Below are positions 47,651 to 59,047 of a DNA stretch of 64,000 nt, piece after piece. The DNA lies in assembly GCA_900708905.1 (NCBI GenBank), contig CAADRB010000010.1, positions 3,319,200-3,383,199 of the forward strand. Direction: 5' to 3'. The DNA is from Hymenolepis diminuta (lineage: Eukaryota; Platyhelminthes; Cestoda; Cyclophyllidea; Hymenolepididae). The notes under the pieces are model-generated. The model was not told the DNA's origin, did no database searches, and was given only the letters and a program-made list of their open reading frames with translations. The stretch's first letter is position 1. Each line of letters starts with the position of its first letter. Position numbers and translations under genes: made by a program.

Positions 47651-50600
47651 AAGTATTTAAAGCTTTCATATTTGCATGCACACTAATTCATCTAACCGCA
47701 TTTTTTATCATTAAGTTTCATTTTACCTAACTTACTTGCTTCACTTTTAATTGCCTTTAATCTATTTAAATTCTCACAGCTTATTCAAATCCGTCTCTTT
47801 TCTTCCACCCCTGAATTTGTAAATTTGCATAAAATCACAATTTTTTGTAATGAACATTTTACTTTTTGCTTTAGGAATCCATAAGGAAAAGCGTAAGAAA
47901 TTCACTTAACGTTATGCATATATCCCAACATAATGTTTTTAAAATTAGAAGCAGTTTAAATATTTTGCTTAAACGTTAATAGAGCTTTATTTCAATTCAG
48001 TATTAGTATTAACAGTCAGACGGAGTTATTAAAGAAAAAAATATTAATTTTAAAAACATAATTATTCAAACGTCACACGAATCCAATATTGATGCTGATT
48101 CTGAAATGGCTATTTGACTCATGAAAAAATTAAATAGGCATAAATGGGCTAACCTTTAATATTTCTGAAGTCGTAAATTTACTATTCATCTCCGTTCATT
48201 TTAAAATGATTATCCCTAAATACAATGTTTTCATAATAAAAGTTAAAATGCATTAAAATGCACTAACGCATAATCTGCTCCATTTTCAACTACTAAATTA
48301 AATGGTAAGCAAACTTTGTTCTCTAACGTAAAGAAAGAAATCGAGATAATTGAGAAGGAGAAATGGTGAGAGTGACTTATCGTTATCTTGCAGTGTATCA
48401 TATGAAGTATTAGAATGTGAAACAATTTGATTTTATATTGTTAATGCAAAGATTGCTATTTTTTGCTTATAGAAAAGTGCAAAGTTGTTTGGTATGATAA
48501 TTCAACACCTCTAATTAAATGAAAGTTTGCGTGCACTTGGAATACATCATTAATTTAACCGATTTTACATGTTGTCTTGTAGCTCACCATCGTATTGATG
48601 AACCCAGCCTATCGTTGGAACATAAACAGATAATTTGAATTCGAACTATACATTTTGAAAAATAATTAAATGTCTGAACATTTACTTAAAATTTAACAGA
48701 TAAATTAATTAAATAAAAAATAAAAAAAGTTAAAATTTTATGCAACTGAATGTGCATTTTGCCTTAAAGTAGAAGGTTAACATTTCGTGAATATGTTTGA
48801 CAGCAGTTCAGATGCTCCAAAATGACAAACTTACATAAGAATCCGGTAAATGCTGGTCATATATTGTTTTTTTAAAAAATCAATAAAATACTTCGGTGAA
48901 ATAAGGTACACAAATGTGAATGTAATATTTTAAATGCTAAATAAATAGAAATGAAAATGATTAGAATGAACGTGCAAATGTCGACTACATGAATTAACGA
49001 CATTGACTGAAATAACTCCTCTGTTTTCTTCATTAACAGAATCACATTTATATTTCACAATTATATGTGGGTCTTTGCCAGAGGAATAGAATCACATTCC
49101 CAGAATCCATGAGGAGTGCTTAGAGTGAACAATAAAAAATTACGATTTAAACAAATGAGCAATTTTTAAATTTGCATTCTCTCCACTTCAATTTAACATA
49201 CCCTTGGATAAAGCATTCCAAGGACTTTCTTCAAAAACAATGACATTTCTCCTCCTTTGTAATTCGATTTCTTCACCTTTCAGATAACGCCTGAGCACAT
49301 TAATTAAAAGGAGTCCTGATTTCTATTTATAAATAAACCCAGGCATTCCATTTTATTAGTTTTCTAACTATGCATTATAGTTGGATATCATTCATCTCTC
49401 TAGTGATTTACATTCTCTATGATGATGTAAAGTTATTCAGAACAGATTTGTAGTGTGAGTAATAGATAAGATGTTTTCTTCTGTCCATAGAAGAGTGACA
49501 GACTTAAGGACGCAGAGTCTTGAAAGTGAAATCATACATGTTCCGGCGGTGGCAAAATGAAATGGGTTAAATGATTCAGTCTTCAAATTTAGCATATGAA
49601 GAACGTTTGTGATTCATAACCTGGGCATTAACGAAGTCAAATTGTTAGTATTTATTATTAATTTATTGGGGAAAAATGTAAATTCTCTTTTCAAAATGTA
49701 AAAAATTATATTATATTTTATGAATTCAAAAATTATAACTCGGTTAAGCGCTGCATTTAGCTATTTATATGAAGTACTAAATTTTCTGAGATATCCAATG
49801 GACTTTGTAGTGCAAAACAGTCATTAAGTGAAAAATGTGAAACCGGGAGTCGAAAACCTTTTTAATTTCATCCTAATATGCCGACATAGATGAAGAGCTT
49901 CTTTAATTATCTTGGGGAAAGGCCTGACACCCATCTCTGATGTGACTGAATTTGTGGAATTTGCAGAATGCGGATGATAGCAGATGGCGTTTATGGGTAG
50001 ATCCTAAAGACAAAATTAACCAAACCAGAAGAAAATGAGTTGACTGACAGTCCGCTACGTAAGCAAGTGTTGAGATACTTAAGTTGGAGTAGGTTAAATA
50101 GAAGCTAATGTATATAAATTTGATGGAACATGTGATTGAGCGAGTTGTTGAAAAATGTTTTAAAATTCTTACAATAAATGAAATGAGTAACTGAATTTTG
50201 ATAATCAAAATCGAAAATTAAAATTGTTCTAACTAAATAAGCATGCCATAATGAACAGGATGCTTGAAAGAACAAACACACATGCATCAGTTTCCAATGG
50301 AGGCGTGTCGAATAACAGATGCTTGGGGGAAATAAATGGGTGAAGCAGAAACATGAAAGCTTAGTTTCAATTATTACTACACCATGTACGGCGAATTGAA
50401 AATCCACACACTTAGAACAAATAATTATTTGTGTGTGAGTGAGGGCAACTCAAAGCAAATTGACCTTATGTGAGCGTCATTCCATCTCTCGCTGCATTTT
50501 CGCAATAGAATATGACGAGCTCCAATCTTTTATTGAAAATATATAAATAAGCTACTTATCTCTGAATTAGAGTTATTAATTTTGCTTTAAAATAAATGTT

Positions 50601-50959
50601 CGTGATGAGAAGTTTACATCAATTCACGAATGCCACGTACTTTGGAGGAAATTAAAAATTCTCATTCAATTATATGTGACAAGAAATTGGGGAGGCCAAA
50701 GAAATCAAATAAAATGCCTGTATAAAGTGAATCTCAAGATGGAGAGGCACTCCTTCGTGACGCATGATAGTGAAAAGGGAAATACACCAACACGGTTTAT
50801 CGTAACATCAATATCTGTTAAGAAACGGTCTTGGGTATTGATAGGGCGCGAGAAGGGAAGCATACAATTGAGACTAGTCCGTGAGAAGAATAGCATTTTT
50901 GTAATATTCTCAACCTATATTGAATTATACTATGGTTGCCCATGTTAGTCACTATCTTC
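47651..50959. other. Non-coding part of the ancient duplicated unit downstream of copy A
   Basis: No gene is supported. Long parts align with the region downstream of copy B. Examples are about 48530-48850 with 59245-59570, about 49000-49100 with 59940-60030, about 49890-50090 with 60420-60590, about 50120-50170 with 61370-61420, and about 50230-50880 with 61530-62130. Matches are interrupted by many indels, so the duplication is old. Open frames here fall at different places in the two copies. Confidence 0.65.
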
Positions 50960-52215
50960 TAAACATTACAACAATGAAGTGAATGGAAAGCGTATCCTTC
51001 ATACTTATTTGGCAGACGATAACTGTGCAGTAATTGAATTAAAATTATTCAAAAAGTAATACAATTATAACGGAACGATCTGAAAAACATTCTGTCATTG
51101 ACTTTATTATCTGAGCATATTAAATATTTAATAGAAGAAGGGAGTTAAAAGTTAGTGCAAGATAAGGACTAGATTCACAAGATGAAGTTTACATGCGAGC
51201 GGCAAGAAGAAGGCTGGCCATATATATGTATGATATTTAATATAATTGTAACTTATAGTAGAATGAACCAATTGCCCGTCCGTGCGTGATGACGGAAGGG
51301 AAATGGTCTGGCAGCTGTAAGGGAAGGACTCGATCAATAGAGAAGGTATTTTATCTCAACTTTTATGCCTAATTTAAGAGGAGTTTCAAAAATTTTCTCA
51401 CTTTTATTATCAAAAAGGCTAACGCTTGTTGAGAAAGTCCCTCTTGCTCCTTTAATTAAGAATAAAAGGTATTTGGGCACGATAAGTTTTTTCTATATTC
51501 CATAGTGCTCATCTCTTTTCATTTTGTCTTTTCGAACATTTTCTAAAATTGTGGAAATCTCCTCTGTGAATGGATAATTAAAATCAAACGCAATTAATTG
51601 ATTTCGAAAGCACCATTCAAAATTGAATGTAAGTTTCATTTGGGTAGTGGTGATGCCCCCTAATATTCTATTACTGAGTTCCTTCTGTTCGTACCTTAAA
51701 GAATCCGCTGGCAGCAGAAATGGAAACTTTATCCTAGTGAACTTATGCTTCCACAGAGTTGAAGGGAATTTTACACATGGTTCTCAGTGCTTTAATTTCT
51801 CTCTCATTATTTTTAATGCAACTCATCAGGTGAATTTCCAAATTTTCGTCGAAAATAATAAGCGCACTTTTGCTACTTCAGTACATCACAAGCTGTTACC
51901 AAATGCATATCTTCTACACCACATCTGCCCAATTAATTGCTGCTGCCAGACACGCATATTATATTTTGTCTATTACTTCATTGAAGGTGAACAACGTGAG
52001 TATTCGACAGCGACGGAGCTTTCATGTCAGTGATGGTGGCTAGGGAAATAATTATCGGATATATTTTGTCTATCTGCCATGAACTGTCTGGAGACCTGTT
52101 GTCCTCTGCTTCGTGCTAAATATCTCTAAACTCGATGCTTCCTCTGCAACTCATTGCATTTCATAGACATGCACACGTTGTGAGGATGTCCACTGCTTGC
52201 ATGTAATTACAAGGG
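50960..52215 (+). repeat. R-family interspersed repeat, copy 4 (longest)
   Basis: Spans the 5' part (GTATCCTTCATAC, GACGATAACTGTGCAGTAATT, GGCAGCTGTAAGGGAAGGACT, GCCTAATTTAAG) and the 3' part (GCTCATCTCTTTTC, GTGAACTTATGCTTC, CATGTCAGTGATGGTGG, AGACATGCACACGTTGTGAGG). It includes a 136-codon open frame (51623-52033), parts of whose reading match frames in copies 1 and 5. No known protein motif. Confidence 0.78.
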
Positions 52216-52439
52216 CAGTCCTTCCTGTAGAAAACCTTATGGGTGGAGAATTTTGCAAATTTTTATAAACGAATGATCTCATTTAAAAATAGATAATGTG
52301 TAAATTTTAAAAAAAGTAATTTTAGTCATCCGCATATTTCCTCGGTTCCTTTTACGGATCAATTAAAGGTAAGAAAATTGGGGATATTTGTCACCCGTTG
52401 AGGAATAGCATGACAAATGTATACGCAGCCTAGTCTGAT

Positions 52440-52510
52440 ATTTAAGGGTTATTGCTATACTCTGGGTGAAGCAACAGAAGTCAAGGCTTGTGGTAGGTTT
52501 GATGACTTTA
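52440..52510 (+). pseudogene. Last-exon remnant of a third family member
   Basis: Aligns with the end of intron 7 and exon 8 of copies A and B: ATTTAAGGGTTATT, then GAAGCAACAGAAGTCAAGGC and TTGTGGTAGGTTTGATGA. The acceptor AG is gone (CTGG where A has CCAG) and the stop region differs. It keeps the Cys that copy A lost. No other exon of this copy is visible nearby, so it is a fossil. Confidence 0.8.
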
Positions 52511-54499
52511 TTTTCTCACAGGTTAATTATTCAAAGCACATTCATTTTAACGAATAGAACAGGAAACATTTTCCGATTTTATTTAATAAAATCCTCATGA
52601 TTGGGTGTTTCTTCGATAAATGAATTTCCATTTCACCAAACGTGGTGATTATCGGACCCAACGGAAATCGCTCCATATTCATCAGCCCGTCATGAGACAA
52701 ATATACGTGGAGACTCAAAAGTTGCCAATGAACGCGGTTTCCCTCTCAATTTCGTTAATACCCTGCTTTTAATCATGACTTACCAATTTGCTTACTTTGC
52801 TAATAAATCGTATCCTGATCAAGTTTAAATGTGTTTAAGAGAGAAAACATTATTTCAAATGCAAATCGAACAAGGTGGAGGTCTAAAATTTTAATAGTCA
52901 TCTTTGGCTTTCCACCAACAGCACCATCATTGGAAAATATATCAGTCTACTTTAAATATTTAAGTAGAGTTGTAGAAGAAGATTAGATGCGTAATTAGCA
53001 CACATATTTTTGCCATGTAACTAAAAAACCGTAAAACGAATGCCCATTGCGTATGACACAAAATTGCCAAAAGTGGCAATTTGAAATCGTTAATTATGAG
53101 AAGACATTATTGTGCGCAATTTAAAATAGGCCAGAATTAAAAGCACGTTGGAAAAGGAGGCAGTGGTTTAAAAATAAATAGTACGAAATCCGTTCCCCGA
53201 CTGTTTGTTTAAAAGTGAACAGCTTGTTTATTATTCACACGATGCTTTTCGAAGGAGTTCCATCACCTAAGATTTAAACGGAGAGAAAAGACTCACTTGG
53301 TCACAAAGCCAGTAGATTCTCCGAGACGAAGGAACCCATCATAACGGTTTTTGAAGTGTTGCTCAAGAAAGTATTCACAATTTTTCATTCTCCACTTCTG
53401 GTACTGTCTTTATCGGGACATTCATCATCTTAGTACTGTCCATTTTAACAATTGGATTCCTAGTAGCAGTGTTGCGTTAGTTGAAATCGGAACAAGTGAA
53501 TAAAATTGTAGTAAAATTATGACTGTAAAATAATAGTTTAAAAGAGTTGGTAGATCTAGCTTTATTGCCACATTATCCTTCAATCAAGCACTGCTTGAGA
53601 GCAACCATTCAAAGTAAGCGTTCATTTGAACAGGGGAAGCGATCTTGTTTATTTCCTTTTGAACGGAAATGAGTCATTTGAATTTAAGGAAATGGAGCAC
53701 TATCTGCATTCACTTGTTTTCCATTTTCATCTATAAACCCATCATTCCATAATATATTTTCATCAGACGGAGTAGAGGATGTGCTAACCCAAATCATCAT
53801 TGACTTCGGGGAACTGAGACGAGCATTTGAGTGCACAAATTTTGCAAAAATGAACACGAATTGGTTCCAACAAATCGTAGTGTAAAACCAAGTGAAAGTG
53901 ACTATGGTTTGCATTTAAACTGATCTGTGAGTATTTTGTGTGAGATTTATTAAGCGCGACATTTTTAAGGATTTTGTCTGCATGGAGTCCTCTTATGAAA
54001 TTGTGATAACGTTTAAAGAAACCCATGGAAGTCTGCATTATTGATTTCCTTCTTGGGACCTTATCTTAATAACATTACCGTTTATAGGCGCAATATCCAG
54101 TGATGTTGATCAGAATAATGAAGAGAAAATGAAAATGGTGGGATGGTTCAAATTACTTTTTTCAAAGGAGAGTCTTGAAATGAAGATTTTGTATTTTGTA
54201 ATGCTGACCAAAGTTTTGGCCACATTACTGCCCCTATATAAGTGAAAAGTTAACATTGGGCTTACCACCCATGCCAATCTCTTTGGCCTCTCAATTCTAA
54301 ATCCGTCTGTATCAAAATGAGAACATTAAGAGATATCTGTGTATTATACTCTCAATCTTTAACCGCAGAACCTGATGACTCTATATTTCCAGATAAATTT
54401 CGAAGCTCATGTTGTAATTATTGTATTCATCCGGATTTATGAAAGTGGAAATGTGCAAGGTGTGATTTCGTCAAATGACGCTCTATAAATTGGATGTTT
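52511..54499. other. Region without a supported gene
   Basis: AT-rich sequence. Two overlapping antisense frames (53684-54038) have no splice or family support. I see nothing else. Confidence 0.5.
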
Positions 54500-55600
54500 G
54501 AAACGAAATGTGCTTTAAACATGCTTTTCAGTAGTGCGAATTCATTCATGGCGTATTTGTATACATTAAGTTGACAATATTTGTGCAATAATTATATAAA
54601 ATTGGTCAAAAGGTGATAAAAGTAATAAGGGGACCCTCAGGCATGTCTTTCATCGGCTGAGCATATCAAATATTTAATAGAGTAAGTGAGTTAAAAGTTG
54701 GTGGGAGATAAGGACTAGGTTCAAGAGATTAAAGATAACATGCAACCACCAAGAAGAGGGTATAGTATGAGATTGAAGAGTATGAAGACTGCGCGATCAT
54801 GAGAAATATCAGTAAATGTATGCCGTAGGTATGTAAGTATGATATGTAATATAAATGCCACTTATAGTAGAATGAACGAGTTGCCAGTCTGTGCTGTGGA
54901 GACGAGGAGGAACTGAAGAATCTGGTAGCTGTAAGGGGAGGATTCGTACAATAAGGGAAGTATTTATCTCATCTTTTTATGCCTAATTTAAGAAGGGTTT
55001 CAAAAATTCTCTTATTTTCTATTGTTTTATATTTTGAAAGTGCTAAATTTTGTTAAGGAACGCCGTCTTGCTTCTTGAATGAAGAGAAGAACATATTTAG
55101 ATATCATAAGTTATTTCTTCTTGTCATAGCGCTGCGCTCATCTCTTCTCTTTGTTTCTTTTAGAGCTTCTTTCTAAAATTTGCAAAATCTCCGCTATGAA
55201 TAGATAATTTCTTCTGACTGTACTTTTAAGTATCTGCTGGCAGCAGAAATGCAAACCTTGTACTAGTGAACTTATGCTTCTTCACAGTTGAAGGGAATTT
55301 CACACTTGGTTCTCAGTACTTTAATTTCTCTCTTATCATCTCCGGTGCAATTCACTATGTGAATTCTCTAATTTCCGTCGAAATTAGTAAGCGCTCTTTT
55401 GCTACTAAGATACATCGCGTAGCTATTACCGAACGCACATCTTCTATCCGATTAATTACTGCTGTTGTCCTCTTCTTCGTGTTAAATATCTCTAAACTCG
55501 ATGTTTCCTTTGCACTTCATTGTATTTCATAGACATGACGCACGTTGTGATGATGTTCGCTGCTATTATATAATTAACAGACCTATCCTTGACGATATTG
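54500..55600 (+). repeat. R-family interspersed repeat, copy 5
   Basis: Shares the full landmark order of copy 4. It has an extra segment near 54770-54830, and a shortened middle where the TGAATAGATAATT segment joins the TTCTTCTGACTGTAC segment directly. The 88-codon frame at 55266-55532 overlaps the same shared block as frames in copies 1 and 4. Confidence 0.78.
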
Positions 55601-55771
55601 ACGGTTATTTTAAGTTTCTTATCTTTGTATGAAAAAGAGCGCCCATTTATTAAATGATATTCCCAAACTTATGAAAAGCCTCGTACATTGAACAGAATAG
55701 AAGGGTACTAACCTCTGACATCCATATTTAAATTAGCGAGATTGTAATTAGAACCATTACAATTAATGCGG

Positions 55772-56074
55772 ATAAGTGGAATGTTAAGAATTATCAGAAT
55801 ACTATTTTCTCGAATTAGTTCACTATTATGAGTCATGTATTAAAATGTAGAATAACATGACTACTTAACTCGAATTTATGTTCTGAGAATTCCAAAATGT
55901 GTCATCTCGAAAGGTTAAACGAATGTACCGAAAATTCGCATATTATAGCATCTAAACAATGGGGTTTAAATGTATCGAAAATTCTTTTGTAAGTAAACAA
56001 TGTGTTTCACTCTCAAATCTCAATAGTTGGTTAATATTTTGATATCCGAATAGCATTTGAATACAGTTATCTGA
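55772..56074 (+). repeat. 303-bp near-identical repeat, copy 2
   Basis: Pairs with 44995-45297. The visible differences are one G/T near the left end and one G/A near the right end. Confidence 0.92.
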
Positions 56075-56437
56075 ATCAAAAATATGCTCTACGTTTTTGG
56101 ATTCTCAATGCCCACATTCATCCAAACTCACATTAGGGATCTATTGCCTGCACTTCTATACTCAAATTTGGCATCTTGATTTATTCCATTCATTTCATAT
56201 CTTTCTACACCCGAGGGCAGATATCGAGACCGGCACTGATGCTTCCAATTAAAGCAACCCACTAACAGTACGATGATGCAAGGTCCTTCATAGGACAGAT
56301 TTGAATGCTCATTATCTTAATATGATTTCGTCGATATAGATAAGCTCATTTGAGATGGTATTCAATTCATTTGTAGCTTCCTGTACCCAAGAGAAGGCAT
56401 GTGGGACAATGAGGTTATGAATCATGTTGCAGCAAAA

Positions 56438-56546
56438 GAAAGTACACTAGAGTTTCGATAATGCACTCTTCTCTTCGATCACCAGAGCTACNGAAAGTAC
56501 ACTAGAGTTTCGATAATGCACTCTTCTCTTCGATCACCAGAGCTAC
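56438..56546. other. Unmerged 54-base contig overlap around a single N
   Basis: Bases 56438-56491 are repeated exactly at 56493-56546, separated by one N at 56492. This is the signature of two contigs sharing an end that a scaffolder joined without merging. It is not a biological tandem repeat. Confidence 0.93.
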
Positions 56547-57572
56547 CTGATGCACAACACACAGTGAATTGTTAAGTCGGTAATAACTTGACGTAGAGTG
56601 AAGGGCACTAATGCGAATACACTACCTTCTCACATTATTGAATTGAAATCGCATGAAATGTCTAGGAATGAAATGAGGGTGAATGACTAGAAGTGAGTGC
56701 GAAAAAGAAACATTAGACTCAATGCGAGCCTTTGTGAAAACAACAGATAAATGTACATCACACAAGTGGGATTGTTGGAAAGCAGTCTATTTCATAAAAT
56801 CCTTCTCCTAAATTATATCTTATGGTAATATGTCTGCTTGTCCAAATGGGATAGTTCAAAGCGAACTTCACTATTGGTGGAAATTATAAGCATTAGTATA
56901 AATAAGTATTTTATAAGCAAACTATAGTGCTGAGTGATTACCTCTTACTTCAGCCCTTTAAGTCGTAGAGCAAATAACGATCACAAAATATTCATTAATA
57001 GTTTCCTTAAGTGCCAAAATGAACAAAATGCAATGAGATTTCAGTGCTCATTGACAGTGACAGCAAAAGTTTCTGAATGAGTCCTTTGATTGATATTTGC
57101 AACATTACACCGGAAAGTGAACAGGGATTTATATTTAAGATTGACAAGATTGTAAGTTGAAACATTGTAATTAATACGGACGAGTGGTAGGATAACAAGT
57201 AGAGGTATATTTTTACTCACATAAGCCCTGTTATCCAAGGTAATATATCATTAATAGTATTTTGAATTACTGTTCTGAGAACTCTAAAATGTGTCATCTC
57301 GAAAGATTAAACGAATGTATCGAAAATTCGCACATTATAGCATCTAAACAATGGGGTTTAAATGTGTGGGATTTAAGATGGTGTCTTTGGACAAGATTGG
57401 CTGCATATGAAAAATACATTTATGAAATTGTGATTTCCTAAACAATTGGTATTAATAGGGGGGTTGAATGTTTTGATCCACATTATTGGCTAATCAATAA
57501 AAGACCAATGAGAGAATTAGAAGACAGATATATAATCTGCAGAAGAAAGCACAAACTAATGTTCTTGCAAAA
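56547..57572. other. Region upstream of copy B gene
   Basis: Contains a partial third copy of the 303-bp repeat (about 57262-57368). Open frames at 57007-57238 are antisense and unsupported. The promoter of copy B should lie within the last few hundred bases, but I cannot pick out an element. Confidence 0.5.
57262..57368 (+). repeat. 303-bp repeat, partial diverged copy 3
   Basis: From TACTGTTCTGAGAACTCTAA to GGGGTTTAAATGTG it follows the middle of the 303-bp repeat with several substitutions, then breaks off. Confidence 0.8.
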
Positions 57573-59047
57573 ATGATTCAATTGGCATTCATGATGGTGT
57601 GTCTCTTTTCCTCAACTTGTAAGCGTATAGCTTATACGGAATGGAAACTAGGGAGAGTTCATGCAGAATAACATGTCTGTGCAATTATTTTCAGTTGCTC
57701 AAAGTGGAGAAGTGTTGGGGTCGAGAGTTATTACAGACTCTTCTGGAAGAGTAGGACCAATGTTATTTAAATCGTCATTTCCTAATGTACGTTTGTTTTC
57801 TTTGTGAAGTATTGTATGTATTCCCTGAAAAGTACTTAGATATAAAATACTTTGTTGCAATTTAGCACTATTTTTTACTGCAACATTTGAGGTTTGTTAT
57901 TTTAAATAATAAGTAATTCATTGAGGTTATTTTAAATTTAAGACCATGAGTTTGCAGAAAACACCGAATAGCAAATGGAAAGTTTTGAAAATCGTAAATG
58001 GTAGTTGCACAATGGGTGGCAGAATTGTTGGAGGACCTTGTGAAGTGAAGAAGGGTAAATTAGCGAAGGAAATATTGTCTCTTGTATCTCGATTTCGCTC
58101 ACACTTTTTATTAACCTTGCTGTTGAGTAAAACTCGTGGGACAAAATTACTTACATCAATTGCATTTCATCAATGTAGATTAACGCAGATAATACTTAAT
58201 TTTATCTTTCTAGATTTCACGCTTATTACTTTCAACGAAGTTCCCAATTATCATCTTTTAATGATCGGAAGTAAAACTGAGATCTACACCATTTATTTTG
58301 CGAAAGATTGCAAATTCCCCACTCCAAAAAATGGTAAGAAAACAGAAATTAAATTTGCATTTCCGTTAAAACTGAAATTGTAATTTATTTAAACAAGTGC
58401 ATTTCACAATCGAAATGTCTGATTCTTCCATTCAATAGCAAAAATACTTTTCAGGGGATATAATTGTGGAAAAATCGATCCCACTTTACCGATTTCTTAG
58501 TGGCAAAAGAGAGGAAAATGTTATTTTTGCAATGAAAGGGACTACATTTAGCATGGTAATTTGCAATTATTGGATAGTAAAGGTTTTTACAAATATAATC
58601 TTTCAAATCTCATCACTTTTTAACAAATCTGTGTATGTTTCTTAGGCTAGACTTTATAAAGATAACTTACCAATATGTGAGTGGTGGCATTCAGGACAAA
58701 ATTTCGGTAAATGTGGTAAGTATTTATATTTTGAATAAAATTTTATCCTTACGAATTTGTTTTTCTGATTTTCATGTCCCCATAGGCAACCTGACTGTGG
58801 ATAAAGAAAATGATCAGATAATTTACAATGCAACATTCTCCAAGACAGCCAATAAAAAGTACGAAACTTACATGTTAAAAACCCTATTTACCTTCGTCTC
58901 TGTAACTCTTGATTGGGATAACGTGGGTAGGCTGGTAAACAATTGGCTAAAAGCTTTCAAGATATGTTGATAATGACGCATTATTGTTATACTTTAGGCG
59001 AAGCACCTGAAGTCAAAGCTTGTGGTGGGTTTGATGATTATATCTAA
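57573..59047 (+). CDS. Copy B of a tandem two-gene family: secreted six-cysteine protein, 8 exons, 243 aa
   Basis: I do not recognise the family. Exons: 57573-57618, 57695-57786, 57943-58054, 58214-58333, 58456-58555 (one base uncertain), 58646-58715, 58786-58926, 58998-59047. All introns have GT-AG ends and short lengths (70-160 nt), and phases agree. Residues 1-17 form a clear signal peptide with a hydrophobic core (LAFMMVCLF) and a likely cut after TFA, before QSGEV. The mature part has six cysteines (about 68, 79, 116, 168, 180, 236), enough for three disulfides. It has sequons at N65, N182 and N195 and no transmembrane segment. Strand-like hydrophobic patterns suggest a beta-rich fold. 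Copy A shares the exon plan. In a parasite such a protein could act at the host interface, but that is inference only. No catalytic motif is visible. Confidence 0.85.

Noticed and set aside
56438..56546. Biological tandem repeat of 54 bases
   Set aside because: The single N between exact copies marks an assembly join.
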